Part shown: positions 53,588-60,657 of the stretch, one piece after another
Layout: each line of letters starts with the position of its first letter
Numbering within the stretch: position 1 is the stretch's first letter
Program-made: the position numbers and the translations under genes
Notes under the pieces: generated by a model
Database searches by the model: none
What the model was told of the DNA's origin: nothing
What the model saw: the letters and a program-made list of their open reading frames with translations, nothing else
Source of the DNA: Planctomycetia bacterium
Lineage (GTDB): Bacteria; Planctomycetota; Planctomycetia; Pirellulales; JACPPG01
Assembly (NCBI GenBank): GCA_016191115.1
Contig: JACPPG010000030.1
Coordinates: 62,001 to 126,000, forward strand
Direction: 5' to 3'
Length of the DNA stretch: 64,000 bases

Positions 53588-53744
53588 CAGGGTCATTCTG
53601 TTTTTCAAAATGGCGAGGCGGGAAAATGGGACTGGCTCCGAGCATAAACAGCGCAAGTCCTTTCAGACGAACGTTGCGTCTTGGTGCCTGCCCCACTTTC
53701 CCGCCGGTGCGCCGCCGGCAAGCTTAAATCTGTGAACGGCCCTG
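53588..53744 (+). mobile_element. MITE family 1, copy C, with 10-bp target duplication
   Basis: A complete 157-bp copy. Ends CAGGGTCATTCTG and ...GAACGGCCCTG. ACCGTGGCCA occurs directly on both sides (53578-53587 and 53745-53754). The hairpin arms GGCGGGAAAATGGGACTGGC and their near complement are separated by about 36 bp. It lies 70 bp upstream of the histidine kinase ATG, within its likely promoter region. Confidence 0.9.
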
Positions 53745-53948
53745 ACCGTGGCCACCTGCCATCAGGAACGCGAGTGCGGCGATGTCCTGCTACGCCACAA
53801 GCGGCTGGCGCCGAGGTGTCGAAAGGCTGACACGTGCTCTCTTGGACGCCGCCCCGTCTTGCGCGACTTGCAAGTGGTGCCGCGCGTATGGCATACTCCC
53901 CTCCGTTGGGGTTAGCAGTTAACGCTCCGGAGCGAAGGCCTTCCAACG

Positions 53949-54443
53949 ATGCAAAAGCAAGCCCCGCCGCTCGTGGCCATCATCATGGGCAGCAAGTCGG
54001 ATTGGGAGATCATGCGCCACGCGGACGAGACGCTTGATCGCTTCAAAGTGCCGCGCGAATGTCGGGTGATTTCCGCGCATCGCACGCCTGACGCGCTGCG
54101 CGAGTACGTGCTCGCCGCCGAAGGACGCGGCATCGAAGTGCTGATCGCCGCGGCCGGCGGCGCCGCGCACCTGGCCGGCGTCGTCGCCGCCCATACGGTG
54201 CGCCCCGTGCTGGGCGTGCCGATTCCCAGCACGACGCTCCAGGGGCTCGACTCCTTGCTGGCCATCGTGCAAATGCCGGCCGGCATTCCGGTTGGCACTT
54301 TAGCGATCGGCAAACCGGGCGCCATCAACGCCGCGCTACTGGCCGTGAGCATCCTGGCCGCCGCCCGACCGGATCTGCGCGACCAACTGCAACAGTTCCG
54401 CGCCGAGCAAGCGCAAAGAATCCTCGATGAGACGCTGCCGTAG
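53949..54443 (+). CDS. purE: 5-(carboxyamino)imidazole ribonucleotide mutase (class I PurE)
   Basis: A 164-aa cytoplasmic purine-synthesis enzyme converting N5-CAIR to 4-carboxy-AIR. Motifs: VAIIMGSKSDWEIMRHADETLDRF (GSxSD), VISAHRTPDALREYV, IEVLIAAAGGAAHLAGVVAAHT and GVPIPSTTLQGLDSLLAIVQMPAGIPVGTLAIG. The length and the motifs fit the class I mutase. No purK lies downstream in the window, which is unusual for the N5-CAIR route, so its partner is elsewhere. ATG at 53949. Confidence 0.94.
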   Translation: MQKQAPPLVAIIMGSKSDWEIMRHADETLDRFKVPRECRVISAHRTPDALREYVLAAEGRGIEVLIAAAGGAAHLAGVVAAHTVRPVLGVPIPSTTLQGLDSLLAIVQMPAGIPVGTLAIGKPGAINAALLAVSILAAARPDLRDQLQQFRAEQAQRILDETLP

Positions 54444-54503
54444 GAAGCGATTAGCGACTGGCAATTGGCGATTAGCCGGCGCTGACGCCCGCCACTGGGC
54501 ACA

Positions 54504-55322
54504 TCAGTCGCCTCGCCACGGGTCGTAGTCCGTCTCGTGGCGATCCAGGTCGCGGATCACCGCCTCCCATTGGAACGGATAGCGCATGGCCTGCGTCAGC
54601 ACCGAGCGGCTCTGCCGGGCCACGGCCGGCGGCACGACTTGCAAATCGCGCCCCGTCGCCATCGCCCGCAGGTTCACGGCGCAGGTCCGCTCCATATCGA
54701 GCATGTCCAAGAGTGCCTGCTCGATCGTGGCGGCACAAGTCAGGAGACCGTGGTTCGCCAGGATCAACGCGCGGCGATCGCCGAGCGCGTCGACGATGTC
54801 GGTGGCTTGCCCCTCGTCGATCACCACGCCCGTGTAGTCGACGTACACGGCATGGTCCTCGAAGAACGAGCAGCCCGTCTGGTCCAACGGATCCAGCTCG
54901 ATCCCAAGCGCGCTATAGGCGGTGCCGGCGGGCGGGTGCGTGTGCACGGCGCAATTGACGTCCGGCCGGGCCTGATGGATGGCCGAATGGATGCAGAACC
55001 CGGCGAAGTTGATCATCGGCCAGCCGTCGATGATCTCTCCCTCCTTGTTGACCAGGACCAGGTTCTCGGCCGTGACTTCGCTGAAGAACTTGCCGAACGG
55101 GTTAACCCAGAAGTACTCCGGCGCACCGGGCACGCGGAGGCTGATGTGTCCGGCCAGGCCGTCGTCGAGCCCGCGCCGCGCCAGGATGCGGTAGGCGGCG
55201 GCCAGCTTGACGCGCTCGCGCCGGGATTCGGGCGTGCCGGCCAGCGCGATGATCCGCCGCTTCTCTTCGGGGTCGCCGGCCGTCTTGTCGCGCAAGATTG
55301 TGGTCGGATCGGTGTTTACCAT
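54504..55322 (-). CDS. Class II aldolase/adducin family protein
   Basis: A 272-aa protein of the FucA/AraD fold. Zn ligands in HTHPPAGTAYSALG and ILANHGLLTCA, with the phosphate-site-like ARRGLDDGLAGHISLRVPGAPEYFWVNPFGKFFSEV. Substrate unknown; relatives include decarboxylases and aldolases of uncertain role and alpha-adducin-like proteins. ATG at 55322 with AAGGAGA 6 bp upstream on the minus strand; the frame is open upstream to 55427 but the ribosome site decides. It lies 92 bp from the enoyl-CoA hydratase. Confidence 0.88.
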   Translation of the reverse strand: MVNTDPTTILRDKTAGDPEEKRRIIALAGTPESRRERVKLAAAYRILARRGLDDGLAGHISLRVPGAPEYFWVNPFGKFFSEVTAENLVLVNKEGEIIDGWPMINFAGFCIHSAIHQARPDVNCAVHTHPPAGTAYSALGIELDPLDQTGCSFFEDHAVYVDYTGVVIDEGQATDIVDALGDRRALILANHGLLTCAATIEQALLDMLDMERTCAVNLRAMATGRDLQVVPPAVARQSRSVLTQAMRYPFQWEAVIRDLDRHETDYDPWRGD

Positions 55323-55414
55323 GGGAATCTCCTTGGGCGCGCAAGCGGCGCCGTGCATTGGCGCATCGTACCGAAGTCGTGCGTTGCGTGCCACTGCCGA
55401 CGCGACCGCCGCGG

Positions 55415-56191
55415 TCACGATGACCATTTCGGCGGCCGCTTTTCGAGAAACGCCGAAATGCCTTGCTTGGCGTCGGCGAGCGCGGCGTTTTCGACCATGG
55501 CCCGTCCCGCCACTTCGTACGCGGCCGGCCGATCGAGCGGCAGTTGCTCGTAGAACGTCCGCTTGCCCAGCGCAACGATCGCACCGCTAGTGTCGGCGAC
55601 TTGCCGTGCCAGCGACATCGTCTCCTCGTCGAGCTTGTCGCGCGGCACGACGCGGTTCACCAGGCCGATCCGCTCGGCCTCGGCCGCCGAGATGGGCGTC
55701 CCTGTCAGCAGCATCTCCATGGCGTGCTTCGGCCGCACCGCACGGGCGAGCGCCACGGCTGGCGTCGAGCAAAACAGGCCGATCCGCACGCCCGGCGTGG
55801 CAAACGTCGCGTCGGCGGCGGCGACGACCAGGTCGCAGGTGGCCGCTAGTTGGCAGCCGGCCGCCGTGGCGATCCCCTGCACCGCGGCAATCACCGGCTG
55901 GGGCAGCAGGCGAATCGCCTCCATCACATCCGTGCACTGCGCGAACAAGCTCACGAGCACGGGCTCGGGCGCGTCGACGATCTCGCGCAGGTCGTGTCCG
56001 GAGCTGAACGCCGGCCCCTCGGCGCGGAGGACGACGCATTTGATGCCCCGGTCGGCGGCAATCTCGCGGAGCCGGTCGCGCAGCTCATTGAGCAATTCGC
56101 GCGACAGAGCATTGCGCCGCGCTGGATTCGCCAGCGTCAGCACGGCGACGCTGTCCACGCGTTCGCTCCGCAGCAGCCGTTCGTCACTCAT
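55415..56191 (-). CDS. Enoyl-CoA hydratase/isomerase family (ECHDC3-like)
   Basis: A 258-aa crotonase-fold protein. The oxyanion regions FSSGHDLREI and ATAAGCQLAATCDLVVAAADATFATPGVRIGLFCSTP fit the ECH superfamily; the FCSTPAVALARAVRPKHAMEMLLTG segment is typical of the ECHDC3-like branch. One of the two usual catalytic Glu positions appears replaced (GIATAAG and PGVRIG), so the reaction may not be classical hydration. ATG at 56191. Between a class II aldolase and an acyl-CoA ligase on the same strand, a catabolic neighbourhood. Confidence 0.88.
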   Translation of the reverse strand: MSDERLLRSERVDSVAVLTLANPARRNALSRELLNELRDRLREIAADRGIKCVVLRAEGPAFSSGHDLREIVDAPEPVLVSLFAQCTDVMEAIRLLPQPVIAAVQGIATAAGCQLAATCDLVVAAADATFATPGVRIGLFCSTPAVALARAVRPKHAMEMLLTGTPISAAEAERIGLVNRVVPRDKLDEETMSLARQVADTSGAIVALGKRTFYEQLPLDRPAAYEVAGRAMVENAALADAKQGISAFLEKRPPKWSS

Positions 56192-56209
56192 TTCGCCACC
56201 GCCTTGTTG

Positions 56210-56351
56210 GATCCGCAGATTACGCAGATTTCGCCGATATGAAGGAAGGCGAAGAGAGCCGCACGTTGGCTCAAATGTTTCGTCACGCGGCCGACGCAGG
56301 TACTTCGTCTCTTACTCGAAGAATCTGCGTCATCCGCGAAATCCGCGGATC
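56210..56351. repeat. Inverted repeat with GATCCGCAGATTACGCAGATT ends
   Basis: The left end 56210-56230 (GATCCGCAGATTACGCAGAT) is matched by AATCTGCGTCATCCGCGAAATCCGCGGATC at 56322-56351. This intergenic repeat type is widespread in bacteria and gives spurious NLRHPRNP-like peptides. It lies between the ECH and acyl-CoA ligase genes. Confidence 0.75.
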
Positions 56352-56382
56352 ACTTCCGTCTCCCCAAGCCCGCCGATTGCTC

Positions 56383-58029
56383 TCACAGCGCCGCCGCCCG
56401 CTCGCGCAGCGCGTATTTCACGATCTTGCCCGTCGACGTCTTCGGCAGCGGGCCGAAGACCACCGTCTTGGGCGCCTTGAAGTGGGCCATGTTCTTACGG
56501 CAGAACTCCATGATCTCCCGGTCCGTTGTTGCCTCGCATCCTTGCTTCAATGTGACGAACGCACACGGCGTCTCGCCCCAGGTCGAGTCTGGCCGGGCGA
56601 CCACCGCCGCTTCGAGCACCGCCGGATGCTGGTACAGCACGCCCTCGACTTCGATCGTCGAGATGTTCTCGCCCCCTGAGATAATGATATCTTTCGACCG
56701 GTCCTTGAGCTCGATATATCCGTCCGGGTGTATGACGCCCAGGTCGCCCGTGTGGAACCAGCCGCCGGTGAAAGCGGCCTCTGTGGAGCGGGGGTTCTTC
56801 AGGTAACCCTTCATGGTGATGTTGCCGCGCATCATCACCTCGCCCAGCGTCTGGCCGTCGGCGGGGCGGGGCTCCAGGGTTTCGGGATCGGCCACCATCA
56901 ACCCTTCGAGGACCGGGTAGGCCACGCCTTGCCGGGCCTTGAGCGCGGCGCGCCGGTCGGCCGGAAGCGCGTCCCACTCGCCGTGCCATGCGCAGACGAC
57001 CGCCGGGCCGTATGTCTCAGTCAAGCCGTAGACGTGAGTGACGTGAAAGCCGAGCTTCTCCATCGCCGCGATCACCGCGGCGGGTGGCGCGGAGCCTGCC
57101 GTCATCACCTCGATCGTGCGGCCGCCCGCGCGGCGGGCTTCAGGCGGCGCGTTGCTGAGCATGTTGAGCACGACCGGGGCGCCGCAGAAGTGCGTCACCC
57201 CGTGCTCGGCGATCGCCGCGTATACGGCCTCGGCCGTCGTCTTCCGCAGGCACACGTGCGTGCCGGCCACCACGCTCAGGCCCCACGTGAAGCACCAGCC
57301 GTTGCAATGAAACATCGGCAGCGTCCACAGGTAGACCGGCCGCGGCGGCAAGCTCCATACGAGCACGTTGCCCAGCGAATTCAGGTACGCGCCGCGGTGA
57401 TGAAACACCACGCCCTTGGGGTCGCCGGTGGTGCCGGACGTGTAGTTGAGCGCGATCGCCTGCCACTCGTCGTCCGGCAAGGTGAGCGGAAACGCCGGAT
57501 CCCCCTCGGCCAGGAGCGCTTCGTACTCGACCTGGCCCAACCGCTCGCCCGGCCCGTCGTAGACGGGGTCGTCGATGTCGATCACCAGCGGCCGAACCTT
57601 GGCCAGCTTTAGCGCCTCTTTGACGATTAAGGAGAACTCGCGGTCGGTCAGTAGGGCCTTCGCCTCGCCATGGTCGAGGATGAAGGCGATCGCCGCCGGG
57701 TCGAGCCTTACGTTCAGCGCGCACAGTACGGCGCCGGCCATCGGCACGCCGTAATGGGCCTCCAACATCGCCGGCACGTTGGGGGCCATGATTGCCACGG
57801 TGTCCGAGCGCCCGACGCCGCGCGCCGCGAGCGTCGAGGCCAGCCGCCGGCAGCGGGCGTAGAACTCGGCATACGTCGCCCGGCGCGGCCCGTGAATGTA
57901 CGCCGTGTGCGCCGGGTAGACGGCGGCGGCCCGCGCCAAAAACGTTAACGGCGAAAGCGCCGTGTAGTTAGCCGGGACGCGCCCCAAGTCGCGGTCGTAT
58001 TTGTCGGGCAAGTGGGCAGAATCGGTCAT
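56383..58029 (-). CDS. Long- or medium-chain acyl-CoA synthetase (ANL superfamily)
   Basis: A 548-aa cytoplasmic adenylating enzyme that activates a carboxylic acid to its CoA thioester. P-loop-like YTSGTTGDPKGVVFHHRGAYLNSLG, YGLTETYGPAVVC (A5), GWFHTGDLGVIHPDGYIELKDRSKDIIISGGENIS (A7-A8) and the catalytic Lys in KTSTGKIVKYALRE are intact. FHCNGWCFTWGL is characteristic of the AcsF/AMP-ligase branch close to plant-type acyl-activating enzymes. ATG at 58029; the longer upstream frame is intergenic. MITE copy D lies 158 bp upstream. The ECH and aldolase genes follow on the same strand. Confidence 0.91.
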   Translation of the reverse strand: MTDSAHLPDKYDRDLGRVPANYTALSPLTFLARAAAVYPAHTAYIHGPRRATYAEFYARCRRLASTLAARGVGRSDTVAIMAPNVPAMLEAHYGVPMAGAVLCALNVRLDPAAIAFILDHGEAKALLTDREFSLIVKEALKLAKVRPLVIDIDDPVYDGPGERLGQVEYEALLAEGDPAFPLTLPDDEWQAIALNYTSGTTGDPKGVVFHHRGAYLNSLGNVLVWSLPPRPVYLWTLPMFHCNGWCFTWGLSVVAGTHVCLRKTTAEAVYAAIAEHGVTHFCGAPVVLNMLSNAPPEARRAGGRTIEVMTAGSAPPAAVIAAMEKLGFHVTHVYGLTETYGPAVVCAWHGEWDALPADRRAALKARQGVAYPVLEGLMVADPETLEPRPADGQTLGEVMMRGNITMKGYLKNPRSTEAAFTGGWFHTGDLGVIHPDGYIELKDRSKDIIISGGENISTIEVEGVLYQHPAVLEAAVVARPDSTWGETPCAFVTLKQGCEATTDREIMEFCRKNMAHFKAPKTVVFGPLPKTSTGKIVKYALRERAAAL

Positions 58030-58186
58030 GGTCGCAGAAGATTTCGTTCGGTGGCGCGCGTCGGTATTGAGGGCGGCCGCCGGCGCGCCCCCCCGCCTAT
58101 TGCAACGGAGCGCGGCACAGGGTCCGCAGTCCCAGCGGAATTGTACCGTGGCGGCGTGGCGGCGCCACATTCCGGGGGGGCGGGCA

Positions 58187-58343
58187 CAGGGCCGTTCACA
58201 GATTCAAGCTTGCCGGCGGCGCACCGGCGGGAAAGTGGGATAGGCACCGAGACGCAACGTTCGTCTGAAAGGACTTGCGCTGTTTATGCTCGGAGCCAGT
58301 CCCATTTTCCCGCCTCGCCATTTTGAAAAACAGAATGGCCCTG
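58187..58343 (-). mobile_element. MITE family 1, copy D, with 10-bp target duplication
   Basis: A complete 157-bp copy in reverse orientation: CAGGGCCGTTCACAG at the left and CAGAATGGCCCTG at the right. GGGGCGGGCA stands directly on both sides (58177-58186 and 58344-58353). The target was itself a repeat of the GGGCGGGCATCTTGxCC type, so the MITE is nested and younger than that unit. Confidence 0.92.
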
Positions 58344-58432
58344 GGGGCGGGCATCTTGTCCTTGCCGGCGCAGATGGCCGGTTTGTCGGTTTAGCCGCTG
58401 CGAAATAGATTCAAGCACGCGGGGCGACGCAC

Positions 58433-58468
58433 GCGCCCGGAGCTCAACTGGATAAAGCAGCCGACTTC
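58433..58468 (+). other. tRNA-Arg-like 5' half (remnant)
   Basis: GCGCCCGGAGCTCAACTGGATAAAGCAGCCGACTTC corresponds to the acceptor 5' strand, D arm (with an AGC for GAGC change that weakens the stem) and the first half of the anticodon stem-loop of a bacterial tRNA-Arg(TCT). The 3' half is missing; unrelated sequence follows. It could mark an old integration or recombination junction, or be chance. Confidence 0.4.
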
Positions 58469-58627
58469 GGCCTTCTGGTTAGCGCCAGTGGTGCTGCTCT
58501 GCCCTGGCCGCCTTCTGCGCGGGTCTGTCCTCCTGATTTCCGAGGACAAACGCAACGAGGTTCTCGCGACCGAGTTGATTCGGTAGGTGCCTGTCCACAG
58601 TGCGACGCTTCGGGAAGCCCCCAATCC

Positions 58628-60520
58628 CTACTTCGGCAGCTTCTGCAGCGCGTCGAAGTCGGCGGCGCCCGTGCCTTCACCCGCGGGCTTGGTTTTTTTC
58701 TTGATCAACTGGTCCTGGCTGATGTGGATCTTCTGGTACGTCTTGTCGGAGATGACGAAGTACCAATCGGCGAACCGGTCGTTGAGTTCCTTGACGCGCT
58801 TTTCGCCGGCGGCGACCTTCTTGTCGTAGTCGTCCTGCTTCCGCTTGTTGTCATCCTCGATCCGCTTCCGCGCCGCGGCAGCCTCCTTCGCCGCTTTCGC
58901 CTTGGCGGCTTCCGCCGCGTCGGAATCCTCGGGCTCTTCGGTGGCCGGCCTGGCTTCCGCCGGCTTGTCCGTCGTCTCGGGGGCATCGGCCGGCTTAGAG
59001 TCGGCTGGTTTTGCGTCCGCCGGTTTGCTTTCCGCGGGCTTGGCGGCGTCGGCCGGTTTGCTAGTGGACTTGGCCGGCGGGGCTTTGCTCGTCGGCTGGC
59101 GTGGCGGCGCTTTGGTCGTGCCTTGCGGCTGGGCCAGGGCCAGCAGGTTCTCATCCCCCGGCTGGAACCTTGTCGATTCGTTCTTCGGCTCGGCCTTGTC
59201 CGACGCCGGCTCCGCTGCCTCTGGGCCCTCGGGCACCTCTTGCAACTCCGGCTTGGCGATCAACTCGGGCCGGAAGCGGGTCGTCACCATGATGTAGCGT
59301 TCGACGCCGGCGTCGCCGGTCTTCTTTTCCTTGTCCGCCGACTTGTCAGCGGCCGAGCTGTCGCTCGAAGCGGCTTCATCGTCTTGGGACTTCTTGTCAC
59401 CTTCCGAGGCCGCCGCGTCTTCCTCTTCGTCTTCCCGGCCGCGACCGGCGATGTTGCCGACCCGCAGAACGTATTCCACGCCGTCGCTCGTGCCGCAGCG
59501 GACCTCCCCCTCGTTGGAAACGATCTCCAGGGCGTCGCTGTCGGCGCCGCGCTTGGCGAAGAAGAAACCGCGACGAGCGAGCGCTTGCGCGGTCTTCGAG
59601 TTCTTTTCGAAATCGCCGCTCGCGCGCAAATCGGCGCTCAGGCCCTGCGGCTTGTGAGCCACGTCGACGATCTTCAAGTCGTCGAGCGCGGATTTCAGGT
59701 CGTTGAGCTTCTGCGTGTCGAGCTCCTCATCCTCGGCCAGGGTCACGGCGCCCCATTTGCCGGTCGCTGGGTCGAAGACCTTCATCTCCTCGAGGTTCCA
59801 CTTCGAATCCTTGCTGTTGAAGTCCACCGTGGTCACGCTGCGCTGGTTGACTGCGCCGTTCACTTCGTCGACGTTGTGATCGTCGAGCACGACTTCCTTC
59901 ACGTCGAAGGCGTTGAGCTTCAGCAAGTCCTCCTCGATCCAATTCTGGAACTTGGTGGAGAGCTTGTCGGTCTTCACGATCACGCGGTACACGGGGTCCT
60001 GCCCCGGCACGCGGACAAAGTGCAGGTCGGGCCGGTCGGGGTCCTTCTTGCCGATGATGAAATCGGCCAGCTTGTTGCCGTTTTTGTCCTGGAGCGTCAC
60101 GCGCTTGCCGACGCCCTCGGCCCCGGGGGCCAGCTTCGTCGCGTCGGGATCGACGACGCCGTAGAGCTCGTGCTTCGAGGGGTCCTTGCTGACCAACTCC
60201 AGCTTCTTCAAACCGATGACGGCCGTGGCCGCCTGCGCCAGGTGATCCTTGGCGTCGGCCGGATAGTTCTCGTGCGACGGGATCGACCACACGCCGCTGG
60301 TTTGCGTCACCTTGAAGGGCCGGAGCATGCCAGTGTCGTTGTCGAATTCGACCACCTCGAGCGTGGTGGCGGACAGCGGGTCCTCGAAATCGGGAAAGAA
60401 GGGCTGGCCCATGTCAGCCTGCGGATCGACGATCATGGGCTTCGGGCGCAGCATCCACGCGCCGGCCAAAAGCAGGACGGCGGCCCCGACGAATACTGCG
60501 GTCTTGGTGTTCTCGTTCAT
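58628..60520 (-). CDS. DUF4340 domain protein, partner of the GldF-GldG exporter
   Basis: A 630-aa membrane-anchored protein. N-terminal helix (about 8-24), then DUF4340 repeats: ATTLEVVEFDNDTGMLRPFKVTQTSGVWSIPSHENYPADAKDHLAQ, and later VYRVIVKTDKLSTKFQNWIEEDLLKLNAFDVKEVVLDDHNVD. The second half is low complexity: an acidic stretch, then Lys/Pro/Ala-rich repeats (KPADAKPADSKPADA) and a charged coil (EAAAARKRIEDDNKRKQDDYDKK), ending in a compact segment. DUF4340 genes typically follow GldG-like ABC exporter genes, as here (138 bp downstream on the same strand). Confidence 0.86.
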   Translation of the reverse strand: MNENTKTAVFVGAAVLLLAGAWMLRPKPMIVDPQADMGQPFFPDFEDPLSATTLEVVEFDNDTGMLRPFKVTQTSGVWSIPSHENYPADAKDHLAQAATAVIGLKKLELVSKDPSKHELYGVVDPDATKLAPGAEGVGKRVTLQDKNGNKLADFIIGKKDPDRPDLHFVRVPGQDPVYRVIVKTDKLSTKFQNWIEEDLLKLNAFDVKEVVLDDHNVDEVNGAVNQRSVTTVDFNSKDSKWNLEEMKVFDPATGKWGAVTLAEDEELDTQKLNDLKSALDDLKIVDVAHKPQGLSADLRASGDFEKNSKTAQALARRGFFFAKRGADSDALEIVSNEGEVRCGTSDGVEYVLRVGNIAGRGREDEEEDAAASEGDKKSQDDEAASSDSSAADKSADKEKKTGDAGVERYIMVTTRFRPELIAKPELQEVPEGPEAAEPASDKAEPKNESTRFQPGDENLLALAQPQGTTKAPPRQPTSKAPPAKSTSKPADAAKPAESKPADAKPADSKPADAPETTDKPAEARPATEEPEDSDAAEAAKAKAAKEAAAARKRIEDDNKRKQDDYDKKVAAGEKRVKELNDRFADWYFVISDKTYQKIHISQDQLIKKKTKPAGEGTGAADFDALQKLPK

Positions 60521-60657
60521 GGCGATTCGGTCTCCACGTGGCTCGCCGGCGCTCTCGCCCGGCGATGCTGCTGTGATGAGCTATGGTTCGGTTCTGCTAA
60601 GCCCGAAGGTTGTTCTTCGTCGATCGGCCGGGCGCCGGCCGCGGGGTTGCCTTGTCA

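Larger units (their letters stand above)
58030..58627. other. Intergenic region with MITE copy D and a tRNA-like remnant
   Basis: About 600 bp with no supported gene. It holds the MITE (58187-58343) nested in a GGGCGGGCATC-type repeat and a 5'-half tRNA-like sequence at 58433-58468. The last about 150 bp show no recognised feature. Confidence 0.55.

Noticed and set aside
53745-53948. Purine riboswitch before purE
   Set aside because: I looked for a purine or guanidine-type aptamer pattern and found no conserved stem or loop sequences.
58190-58326. Conserved-looking peptides such as GPFTDSSLPAAHRRESG at several sites
   Set aside because: They are translations of the MITE family 1 repeats, so similarity reflects DNA duplication and not a protein family.
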